A stretch of 64,000 bases of DNA, from positions 62,001-126,000 of the forward strand of contig NZ_JAJJNF010000003.1 in the NCBI RefSeq assembly GCF_021245805.1. The letters are read 5' to 3'. Position numbers and translations under genes: made by a program. Shown here in pieces: positions 17,523-25,821 of this stretch (the stretch's first letter is position 1; each line of letters opens with the position of its first letter). Source of the stretch: Mangrovimonas futianensis (GTDB lineage: Bacteria > Bacteroidota > Bacteroidia > Flavobacteriales > Flavobacteriaceae). Under the pieces are notes generated by a model. That model was not told the DNA's origin. It saw only the letters and a program-made list of their open reading frames with translations, and did no database searches.

Positions 17523-19169
17523 ATGGCAGAAGTAATTAACATGCCTCGTTTGAGTGACACCATGGAGGAAGGAACTGTTGCTACTTGGTTAAAAAAAGTA
17601 GGTGACAAGGTTGAAGAAGGAGATATATTAGCTGAAATAGAAACAGATAAAGCAACTATGGAATTTGAGTCCTTTCATGAAGGGACCTTATTGTACATAG
17701 GGGTGCAGGAGGGAGAGACAACTAAAGTAGATGAGTTATTAGCTATTATAGGAGAAGAAGGTGAAGATGTTTCTGATTTAGTAAATGGTTCGCCCGTAGA
17801 GACTAAAAAAGAAGCATCGCCAGAAACTTCAGAAGAAAAGGAAGAAAAAGCTGAACCTAATTCAGAGGAAGAAACTTCTAATGAGACTGCCGAATTACCT
17901 GATGGCGTAACTGTTGTAACCATGCCACGATTAAGTGACACCATGGAAGAAGGAACTGTTGCCACTTGGTTAAAGGAAGTAGGTGATGCTGTTGAGGAAG
18001 GAGATATTTTAGCTGAAATTGAAACAGATAAAGCTACTATGGAATTTGAATCTTTTCAATCGGGTACCTTACTATTTATCGGACTTGAAGAGGGACAATC
18101 TGCAAAAGTAGATTCTTTATTAGCTATCATTGGCCCAGAAGGAACTGATGTTTCTGATGTTGCCAAAAACTTTAAAGTAGGTGGGGCTTCTCAAAAAGCA
18201 GATGAGCCCAAAGCTGAGAAAGCAGCGGCTCCTAAAGCGGAAGCGCCAAAAGAAGCACCTAAACAAGAGGTAGCTAAGCCTCAAGTTCAAGAAACAGTTG
18301 CTACTGCAAGTAGTGGAGAACGCATATTTGTTTCACCATTGGCCAAAAAAATGGCTGAAGAGAAAAATATTAACTTATCTCAAGTTAAAGGAAGTGGTGA
18401 GAACGGTCGTATCATTAGACGTGATATTGAAAATTATACACCGGCAGCTTCTGCTGCTTCAGTAGGGAAATTTGTTCCAGCTGGACAAGAGGATTTTGAT
18501 GAAGTAGCAAATTCTCAAATGCGTAAGACAATTGCTAAGCGTTTGGCAGAGTCTAAGTTTACAGCTCCACATTATTATTTGAATGTTGAATTTGATATGG
18601 ATAATGCTATCGCATTCCGTGAGCAATATAATTCGTTGCCAGATATCAAAATTTCATTTAATGATATCGTTGTTAAGGCTTGTGCTTTGGCATTAAAGCA
18701 ACACCCTCAGGTAAATTCTCAGTGGTTTGCAGATAAAATGCGAATGAATAATCATGTGCATGTGGGTGTGGCTGTTGCTGTTCCTGATGGCTTGGTTGTT
18801 CCTGTAGTTAAGTTTGCTAACGAAATGAGCTTACCTCAAATAGGAGCTGCAGTTAAGGATTTTGCAGTTAAAGCAAGAAATAAAAAATTAACACCGCAGG
18901 AAATGGAAGGAAGTACCTTCACTGTATCTAATTTAGGAATGTTTGGAATTGAAAGTTTCACTTCAATCATTAACCAACCGAATTCTGCGATTCTTTCTGT
19001 GGGAGCTATTGTCCAAAAGCCTGTTGTTAAGAATGGTCAAGTGGTACCAGGAAACACAATGAAATTATGTTTGGCCTGTGATCATAGAACTGTTGATGGG
19101 GCTACGGGAGCACAGTTTTTACAAACGTTAAAAGGGTACATAGAAAACCCTGTAACCATGCTGGTTTAA
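17523..19169 (+). CDS. pdhC: Pyruvate dehydrogenase E2, dihydrolipoamide acetyltransferase
   Basis: A 548-residue E2 core protein. Two lipoyl domains (about 2-78 and 132-207) each carry ETDKATMEFES, with the lipoylated lysines at 43 and 170. They are followed by Ala/Glu/Lys linkers, a peripheral-subunit-binding domain (about 265-300, FVSPLAKKMAEEKNINLSQV) and the catalytic domain ending in the active-site motif DHRTVDGATGA. It transfers acetyl groups from lipoate to CoA. The two lipoyl domains are also very similar at DNA level, a recent or homogenised internal duplication. Confidence 0.94.
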   Translation: MAEVINMPRLSDTMEEGTVATWLKKVGDKVEEGDILAEIETDKATMEFESFHEGTLLYIGVQEGETTKVDELLAIIGEEGEDVSDLVNGSPVETKKEASPETSEEKEEKAEPNSEEETSNETAELPDGVTVVTMPRLSDTMEEGTVATWLKEVGDAVEEGDILAEIETDKATMEFESFQSGTLLFIGLEEGQSAKVDSLLAIIGPEGTDVSDVAKNFKVGGASQKADEPKAEKAAAPKAEAPKEAPKQEVAKPQVQETVATASSGERIFVSPLAKKMAEEKNINLSQVKGSGENGRIIRRDIENYTPAASAASVGKFVPAGQEDFDEVANSQMRKTIAKRLAESKFTAPHYYLNVEFDMDNAIAFREQYNSLPDIKISFNDIVVKACALALKQHPQVNSQWFADKMRMNNHVHVGVAVAVPDGLVVPVVKFANEMSLPQIGAAVKDFAVKARNKKLTPQEMEGSTFTVSNLGMFGIESFTSIINQPNSAILSVGAIVQKPVVKNGQVVPGNTMKLCLACDHRTVDGATGAQFLQTLKGYIENPVTMLV

Positions 19170-19200
19170 GAATATTGTCAAAATATTTTCTATAATATGA

Positions 19201-19228
19201 ATCCCACCTTTAAAAGGTGGGATTTTTT
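19201..19228 (+). terminator. Terminator of the pdhA-pdhC operon
   Basis: TCCCACCTT pairs with AAGGTGGGA around a short TAA-rich loop, followed by six Ts, 32 bases after pdhC. Confidence 0.88.
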
Positions 19229-19357
19229 GTTTTATGAAGGTTTTTTCTTTCAATCCGTAGAATTGAAAGGATTGTTGTTAAAATGTTAGTGAATTGCTAA
19301 AATTATGTTAAATTACCGCTCTAATTAACTAATAGCATTTTCCAATAACAATAGCTT

Positions 19358-22300
19358 ATGGTAAAAAAATTACTTCCCTGTTTTTTATTCATTTCCTTTA
19401 CTTTTTCTGTTTTTAATTCATGGTCTCAAACTTTTGAAAGGGTCGATAATGTAGTTGGCTTAGGGATCCTCAAAGAAAACCATGGTGTTTCTGTCGCTGA
19501 CTATGATGGGGATAACGATTTAGATCTTTTTGTTGTTGCAAAAGCCCTAGATCAAAATGGTTTGGAATGGTCTCGTAGTCGACTTTTTAGAAATGAGAAT
19601 AATGGAGCTTTTACAGATGTGACAGAGGAGGCTGGATTAAGCAATATGTTGGATCAGGATTACAGTCAAGACAATACCTTTTATGTTTTTGATGGACCTA
19701 AAGTTGGTGCTTTTTGGGGCGATTACGATAATGACGGTCACCTAGATCTTTTTTTTACAAACACATACAATGTTTTACTATTTAAAAACCAAGGTGATGG
19801 AACATTTATTGATGTGACGGAATCCGCTGGTTTTTCTCTAGCCACTGATTGCCAATACACAGGTGCTACTTGGTTTGATTATAATAACGATGGGTTTTTG
19901 GATATCTATATCAGTGAGTGGGGTAATTGTGATTCAAATCTCTTGTTTAAAAATAATGCCAATGGTACTTTCTCCAATGTTACAGAAGAATCTAACATTT
20001 TAGAAACCAACTCTAGATACAGTTTTGTGGCGGTGCCTTTTGATTTTAATGCTGATGGATGGATGGATTTATATGTTACCAATGATTTTGATGCCCCTAA
20101 CTATTTGTACATGAACCAAGGAAATGGATCATTTGCAGAAGGAGCTTCAAGTTATGGTGTAAACAGTATGATTGATGATATGGGAGTAGCTGTGGGTGAT
20201 TTTAATTTAGATGGGAATTTTGATTTTTTTGTCACTGGTATTGGAGAGTCAGCTCTTTTGAAATCAGATCAAGGATCTTATGTTAATGTGGCTTCTGATG
20301 AGGGTGTATTTGATAATAGTTGGGCATGGGCTCCTATTTTTGCCGATTTTGATTGTGATGGTGATGAGGATTTGTTTGTTGCTAATGGCTATTATAATTC
20401 TGGTTCATATAACAACTTCTATTATGTGAATGATCCTAATGCACCACAAAATGTTTTTACTAACCAAGCAAATGAGGTTGGGATTTCAGAATCAACTGTT
20501 AGTATCAGTACTGTTGATTTTGATTATGACAATGATGGTGATTTGGATTTGTTTCTATCTAATTCTGATACCTTTTCTTTTTTCTATGAAAATAAATTAT
20601 TGAATTTTGATTCAGAAGTAAGCAATGCTAACTGGTTTCAACTTTCGTTGGAAGGAACTGAATCAAACAGGAATGCTATAGGAACGATTGCTATTCTTAT
20701 CACTGAAAATAGAACCATTCACAGGTATTTTTCAGGAGTTGGTTTTTTAAGCCAAAGCATCAAGCCTTTACATTTTGGGCTTCAAGCCGACGAAACTATT
20801 CAGGAGTTAATTATTAAGTGGCCTTCTGGACTTGAAGAAATTTATTCTGAAGAATTATTAATTAATTCATTCTTTAAGGCCACAGAAGGAGAGGGAATAG
20901 TCAATTTGAATATTGCTCCAAGTCCTAAAATTTACGGATGTACAGATCCTAGTTCTTGTAATTATAATCCAGAAGCTACTTTGAGTGATGATAGTTGTAT
21001 TTATTTAACACCTCAAGAAATTTCAGGGCCTAGTGCAGTAGGCTTTTTGTCTGAAGAGACCTATGTATATCCAATATCGGTTGGGTCTTCCGCACAATGG
21101 CAAGTGACTGGAGGAGAATTACTAGAAGGACAGGGGACCGGAAGTATTTTGGTGAAATGGGGGTTAAATCAAGCTGGTGAAATTTCAGTCATTGAAAATA
21201 ATGGAGATTGTGTAAGTCAATCAACATCTTTGTCAATTGTTTTAGGTAACGAAGGGGTTCCAGAAGATGTAACTGTAGCGCGATTATGGAATGAAGCTTT
21301 ATTAGCCGCCATAAGAAAAGATTATGCAAGACCTACAGTTCATGCTAGGAACTTATTTCATTCCAGTGTGGCCATGTATGACGCATGGGCGGCTTATGAT
21401 GAAGAAGCTACAACTTATTTGGTGGGTAAGACTGTTCATGGTTTTAGTAGTAGTCTTGAGGATTTTGTGTCCAATGAAGACATTCCGGAATCCAGAAATA
21501 AGGCTATTAGTTTTGCTATGTATCGACTTTTAACTCATAGATTCCAGGAGTCACCTAATCATGCCCAAACACAGGCTCGGTTTGATTATCTCATGGATCA
21601 ACTAAATTATGATATAAACAATACAGCCACTGATTACATTAACGGCGATCCGGCGGCTTTAGGAAATTATATAGCTGAAACGATTATTAATTATGGGTTA
21701 GGAGATGGATCTAATGAATCTGGAGGTTATGCCAATGAGTATTATGAATCAGTAAACCCCCCACTTTCACCACAGTATGAAAACAGCACGGTATTGAATC
21801 CCAATCGTTGGCAACCATTAAGTTTGGATGTATATATAGATCAGAGTGGTAATTTGATAGAGGGAGATATGATCGATTTTTTAGGCCCAGAATGGGGTAA
21901 TGTTCATGGTTTTTCACTTTCAGATGAAGATCAATCTACTTACCAACGGGATGGAGATATTTATTATGTATATCACGATCCTTCAGATCCTCCGTATTTA
22001 TCTGAGGATGGTATAGGTACTTCTAGTGAGGCTTACAAGTGGGCATTTGAAATGGTGTCGGTTTGGGGTTCTCATTTAGATCCAACCGATGGGGTTATGT
22101 GGGATGTTTCACCAAATAGCATCGGTGGACTGACTTTGGAGTCGTTGCCTACAAGTTATTTAGAGCATCCTAATTTTTATGATTTTTTTGATGGAGGTGA
22201 CCCTGGAACAGGCCATGATATCAATCCATCTACAGGAATGCCTTATGACCAACAATTGGTTCCTAGAGGTGATTATACAAGAGTACTGGCCGAGTTTTGG

Positions 22301-23383
22301 GCAGATGGACCTCATTCTGAAACACCTCCCGGGCATTGGTTTACTATCTTAAACTATGTGTCTGATCATCCCTTATTGGAAAAGAAGTTAAACGGACAGG
22401 GAGACGTACTTCCAAGTTTAGAATGGGATGTAAAAACATATTTCATTCTGGGAGGTGCAATGCATGATTCAGCCATCAGTGCTTGGAGTGTAAAAGGGTG
22501 GTATGATTACATCAGACCCATATCAGCCATACGCTATATGGCCAGCATGGGACAAAGTAGTGATGAGAACCTTCCTAGTTATAATCCTCAAGGGATTCCA
22601 TTAATTCCGGGTTATGTAGAATTGGTTCAAGAAGGAGACCCTCTAGCAGGAGCTGAAAACCAATTCGCAGGAAAAATAAAATTGTATTCTTGGTTGGGAC
22701 ATAGCGCTGTTTACGATCCAGATACAGATACGGCCGGAGTAGGTTGGATTCTTTCAGAAAATTGGTGGCCTTACCAAAGACCATCTTTCGTGACTCCACC
22801 ATTTGCGGGATATGTTTCGGGTCATTCTACATTCTCGAGGGCGGCAGCTGAAGTGATGACCTTAATTACTGGGGATGAATATTTTCCTGGAGGAATGGGT
22901 GAGTTTGTGGCCAGACAAAATGAATTTTTAGTATTTGAAGAAGGACCATCTGTGGATGTTATTTTGCAATGGGCGACTTATAGAGATGCTTCAGATCAAT
23001 GTAGTTTGTCTCGTATTTGGGGTGGTATTCACCCACCATCAGATGATGTTCCGGGTAGGTTGATGGGGGCTGATATAGGAGTGGAAGCTTACGATTTTGC
23101 CGTACCATATTTCTACGGTACTTTAAGTGTGCCTGATTTTATGGTTTATTCTAAATTATATCCAAACCCTGTGCAATCTGGTCATGACATTTTAGTAACC
23201 CATATAAATAGTGAAACCCAATTTAAATTATATGATTTAAGTGGTAGAGATATTCAAATTCAAAAAGTTAGCTATGATTTAGGTAATGGAATAGCACGAA
23301 TTACGATTCCTTCATTTGTCTCTGCTGGTGTTTATATTCTGAATTGGAATAATCATTCAGAGAAAGTTATTGTTAAAAATTAA
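19358..23383 (+). CDS. Secreted FG-GAP/ASPIC-vanadium haloperoxidase (PAP2-like) fusion with T9SS sorting domain
   Basis: A 1341-residue secreted multidomain protein. In order: signal peptide (about 1-24); FG-GAP/VCBS repeats with calcium-binding-like DYDGDNDLDLF motifs (about 40-410); an ASPIC/UnbV-like segment (about 430-515, GFLSQSIKPLHFGL); a cysteine linker (YGCTDPSSCNYNPEA, about 526); a PKD-like stretch; a vanadium-dependent haloperoxidase/PAP2 domain (about 634-1255); and a C-terminal T9SS type A sorting domain (from YPNPVQ near 1267). The vanadate pocket looks intact: Lys1046 and Arg1053 in KGWYDYIRP, His1156 in SGHSTF, Arg1219 and His1225 in RIWGGIHPPSDD. Halogenating activity against acid phosphatase activity cannot be told from sequence. 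Confidence 0.82.
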   Translation: MVKKLLPCFLFISFTFSVFNSWSQTFERVDNVVGLGILKENHGVSVADYDGDNDLDLFVVAKALDQNGLEWSRSRLFRNENNGAFTDVTEEAGLSNMLDQDYSQDNTFYVFDGPKVGAFWGDYDNDGHLDLFFTNTYNVLLFKNQGDGTFIDVTESAGFSLATDCQYTGATWFDYNNDGFLDIYISEWGNCDSNLLFKNNANGTFSNVTEESNILETNSRYSFVAVPFDFNADGWMDLYVTNDFDAPNYLYMNQGNGSFAEGASSYGVNSMIDDMGVAVGDFNLDGNFDFFVTGIGESALLKSDQGSYVNVASDEGVFDNSWAWAPIFADFDCDGDEDLFVANGYYNSGSYNNFYYVNDPNAPQNVFTNQANEVGISESTVSISTVDFDYDNDGDLDLFLSNSDTFSFFYENKLLNFDSEVSNANWFQLSLEGTESNRNAIGTIAILITENRTIHRYFSGVGFLSQSIKPLHFGLQADETIQELIIKWPSGLEEIYSEELLINSFFKATEGEGIVNLNIAPSPKIYGCTDPSSCNYNPEATLSDDSCIYLTPQEISGPSAVGFLSEETYVYPISVGSSAQWQVTGGELLEGQGTGSILVKWGLNQAGEISVIENNGDCVSQSTSLSIVLGNEGVPEDVTVARLWNEALLAAIRKDYARPTVHARNLFHSSVAMYDAWAAYDEEATTYLVGKTVHGFSSSLEDFVSNEDIPESRNKAISFAMYRLLTHRFQESPNHAQTQARFDYLMDQLNYDINNTATDYINGDPAALGNYIAETIINYGLGDGSNESGGYANEYYESVNPPLSPQYENSTVLNPNRWQPLSLDVYIDQSGNLIEGDMIDFLGPEWGNVHGFSLSDEDQSTYQRDGDIYYVYHDPSDPPYLSEDGIGTSSEAYKWAFEMVSVWGSHLDPTDGVMWDVSPNSIGGLTLESLPTSYLEHPNFYDFFDGGDPGTGHDINPSTGMPYDQQLVPRGDYTRVLAEFWADGPHSETPPGHWFTILNYVSDHPLLEKKLNGQGDVLPSLEWDVKTYFILGGAMHDSAISAWSVKGWYDYIRPISAIRYMASMGQSSDENLPSYNPQGIPLIPGYVELVQEGDPLAGAENQFAGKIKLYSWLGHSAVYDPDTDTAGVGWILSENWWPYQRPSFVTPPFAGYVSGHSTFSRAAAEVMTLITGDEYFPGGMGEFVARQNEFLVFEEGPSVDVILQWATYRDASDQCSLSRIWGGIHPPSDDVPGRLMGADIGVEAYDFAVPYFYGTLSVPDFMVYSKLYPNPVQSGHDILVTHINSETQFKLYDLSGRDIQIQKVSYDLGNGIARITIPSFVSAGVYILNWNNHSEKVIVKN

Positions 23384-23422
23384 ATAGAGACTTAATTAAT
23401 TAAAAGAATAAAAATTTTAAAT

Positions 23423-23442
23423 ATGAATTCGCAAGAATTCAT
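23423..23442. repeat. Perfect 8-4-8 inverted repeat
   Basis: ATGAATTC-GCAA-GAATTCAT, a perfect dyad with a GNRA-type tetraloop, 39 bases after the haloperoxidase stop and just before its terminator. It may stabilise the mRNA 3' end. Confidence 0.4.
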
Positions 23443-23456
23443 TAAAAACAAATATT

Positions 23457-23486
23457 AAAATCCTGCAACAAGCAGGATTTTTTTAT
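23457..23486 (+). terminator. Terminator after the haloperoxidase gene
   Basis: AAAATCCTGC pairs with GCAGGATTTT around the loop AACAA, followed by a T-run. Confidence 0.88.
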
Positions 23487-23512
23487 ATTTAATAAGCTTT
23501 AAAATTTAAGAT

Positions 23513-24196
23513 TTGTCAAAAAACATCATCATTACAGGTACAAGTAGAGGCATTGGTTTTGAAATGGTTAAACTTTTTTCAGGTATGGGACATAACGTTC
23601 TGGCTCTGTCAAGAAATTCAAATCCCATTGATATACAAGAGCTAAGAGGTGTAACTAGCTTTTCTTTTGACCTTTCAAAAGAGGATGATTTTGAGAAAGT
23701 CAATCACTTTGTAAGTGAAAATTGGTCTCATGTTGATGTTTTAATAAACAACGCAGGTGCTTTGGTAAATAAACCCTTTTCCGAAACGTCTATGAAAGAT
23801 TTTGAAAGGGTTTATGCTACAAATGTGTTTGGTGTTGCAAAAATGATTCAAACAGTTATTCCTTTTATGAAACCTAAGGCCCATATCGTTACTATAAGTT
23901 CAATGGGTGGGGTACAAGGTAGTATGAAATTTGCAGGTTTATCAGCCTATAGTTCAAGCAAGGGAGCTGTTATAACCCTAATTGAATTACTTGCCGAAGA
24001 ATATAAGGACTCTGGAATTTCTTTTAATGTTTTAGCTCTTGGAGCGGTCCAAACAGAAATGCTGCAGGAAGCCTTTCCAGGTTATCAAGCTCCAATTACG
24101 GCTATGGAAATGGCCGATTATATAGTTGAATTCTCCCTCAATAGCAATAAATTTTATAACGGAAAATTATTACAGGTATCTAATTCAACACCTTAA
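23513..24196 (+). CDS. Short-chain dehydrogenase/reductase
   Basis: A 227-residue classical SDR oxidoreductase. The nucleotide-binding motif TGTSRGIG is at residues 8-15, NNAG follows strand 4, and the catalytic tyrosine and lysine lie in AYSSSKGAV, preceded by the SSMGG serine region. Substrate is unknown. The start is TTG at 23513; the first ATG (23562) would remove the nucleotide-binding motif. The next gene begins five bases after the stop, so they are likely cotranscribed. Confidence 0.85.
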   Translation: MSKNIIITGTSRGIGFEMVKLFSGMGHNVLALSRNSNPIDIQELRGVTSFSFDLSKEDDFEKVNHFVSENWSHVDVLINNAGALVNKPFSETSMKDFERVYATNVFGVAKMIQTVIPFMKPKAHIVTISSMGGVQGSMKFAGLSAYSSSKGAVITLIELLAEEYKDSGISFNVLALGAVQTEMLQEAFPGYQAPITAMEMADYIVEFSLNSNKFYNGKLLQVSNSTP

Positions 24197-24201
24197 AGCT
24201 T

Positions 24202-24813
24202 ATGAGAATTGTAGCCCTATTTACACGACCATACATGCTTTTATTGATAAGTATTGTGGTTCCAATCGGGCTTTTGTCCCAAGAGAAAATTGTTGATTTT
24301 GACATTGTTTATGAGAATAAGGTTTATGGCACTTTGGGTATTACCATGACCGAAAATCAAAATGAAATCCATTATTCATGTGAGACCTCAGTATTGGCTG
24401 ATGTGTTTTTTAAAAAGTTGCAAATAGATTACCACTATGAGGTTGTCTACAAAGATGGTGTATTAGAGAGATCAGAGGTGCAGGTAGATCTTGATGGGAA
24501 ATCTCATACAGAGACTGTCACGGTTAAAAAGCATGATGGTTACATTATTCATAAAGATGAGGATCGCATAAGGGTTGAAACTGATATTCCTTTTACCGCA
24601 ATCATGCTTTATTTCTTTGAGCCGAAGGATCAAGATATTTGTTACTCAGAACAATTAGGTGAATTTAATCAAATTAAACAGGTAGGGGAGCATACTTATG
24701 TGAAAATGGATCTTCGAAAACGTGGCAATAAATATGTTTATGACAACGGCATGTTGAAGTGTGCTATGATAGATGGCGGTCCTATAGAATTTATGCTGGT
24801 CGCCAAAGAGTAA
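24202..24813 (+). CDS. Conserved secreted protein (DUF6134-like)
   Basis: A 203-residue protein with an N-terminal signal peptide or anchor (hydrophobic residues about 10-26, SQ cleavage site). The mature part is beta-rich and has the look of a single-domain periplasmic or outer-membrane-associated protein (IVDFDIVYENKVYGTLGIT, later DRIRVETDIPFTAIMLYF). I associate it with DUF6134 from general resemblance only. Function is unknown. It follows the SDR gene by five bases. Confidence 0.6.
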   Translation: MRIVALFTRPYMLLLISIVVPIGLLSQEKIVDFDIVYENKVYGTLGITMTENQNEIHYSCETSVLADVFFKKLQIDYHYEVVYKDGVLERSEVQVDLDGKSHTETVTVKKHDGYIIHKDEDRIRVETDIPFTAIMLYFFEPKDQDICYSEQLGEFNQIKQVGEHTYVKMDLRKRGNKYVYDNGMLKCAMIDGGPIEFMLVAKE

Positions 24814-24885
24814 CTACAGATTTTTTTCTTTTAACATATCTTTCCTAATATTTGGATTAATTTTGTGCCTGGAAAATAACTCAGG

Positions 24886-25821
24886 ATGCAACAAACAACT
24901 AATACCATACTTATGGTTCGCCCTATTAATTTCAGGATGAACGAACAAACGGCCGTTAACAATTATTACCAAAAAGTACTGGATAATTTAATGCCACAAA
25001 CAGTGAATGCCAAGGCACAACAAGAATTTGATACCTATGTAGATAAATTGAGAGCTAAGGGAATTCAAGTGATTGTTGCTCAAGATTCAAGCGAATTTGA
25101 TACACCAGATTCCATTTTTCCTAATAATTGGATTTCATTCCATCAGTCAGGTAATATTGCCCTGTATCCTATGTTTGCTGAAAACAGAAGGTTGGAACGT
25201 CGTGAGGATATTTTGGAACAAATTGAGAATGATGGATTCCATATAGATCAAGTTTTTGATTATACTTCGGCAGAGGAAGAAGAGATATTTCTGGAAGGAA
25301 CAGGCAGTATTGTTTTAGATAGAAAACATCAGAAAGCCTATTGCGCACTTTCACCAAGAGCTGACGAAGACCTTTTTATAGAATTTTGCGAAGATTTTGA
25401 ATATACGCCCATTATATTTCACGCATACCAAACGGTTAATAATGAGCGAAAGTTGATTTACCATACCAATGTCATGATGTGTGTTGCAGAAACGTTTGCT
25501 GTTATTTGTTTGGATTGTATTGACGATAAAAAGGAGCGAAAAGCTGTAGCAAATAGTTTGAAAGAAGACGGTTTGGAGCTTATTTCTATTTCAGAGGAAC
25601 AGGTCAATAATTTTGCTGGTAATATGCTACAAGTGTCTGGGACAGAAAACCAAAAATATTTGGTGATGAGTCAGGCGGCTTATAATTCCTTAAAACCAGA
25701 ACAGGTAAAGGCCATAGAAAAGCACTGTGAAATCATTACAAGTTCTTTAGATACTATAGAAGCATGCGGAGGAGGAAGTGCCAGATGTATGATGGCAGAG
25801 GTGTTTTTACCAAAAGCTTAG
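24886..25821 (+). CDS. ctlX: CtlX-type citrulline/arginine deiminase-family hydrolase
   Basis: A 311-residue member of the amidinotransferase/arginine-deiminase superfamily. The N-terminal TILMVRPINFRMNEQTAVNN and DSIFPNNWISFH are characteristic of the CtlX group. The catalytic cysteine is Cys301 in GGGSARCMMAEVF, with a conserved histidine in YHTNVMM. It is expected to hydrolyse a guanidino or ureido compound (citrulline or arginine) in the cytoplasm. Its stop overlaps the convergent sensor-kinase stop by four bases, leaving no room for a separate terminator. Confidence 0.82.
   Translation: MQQTTNTILMVRPINFRMNEQTAVNNYYQKVLDNLMPQTVNAKAQQEFDTYVDKLRAKGIQVIVAQDSSEFDTPDSIFPNNWISFHQSGNIALYPMFAENRRLERREDILEQIENDGFHIDQVFDYTSAEEEEIFLEGTGSIVLDRKHQKAYCALSPRADEDLFIEFCEDFEYTPIIFHAYQTVNNERKLIYHTNVMMCVAETFAVICLDCIDDKKERKAVANSLKEDGLELISISEEQVNNFAGNMLQVSGTENQKYLVMSQAAYNSLKPEQVKAIEKHCEIITSSLDTIEACGGGSARCMMAEVFLPKA

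Noticed and set aside
17538..18072. Long direct repeat
   Set aside because: It corresponds to the two lipoyl domains of PdhC, not a mobile element.
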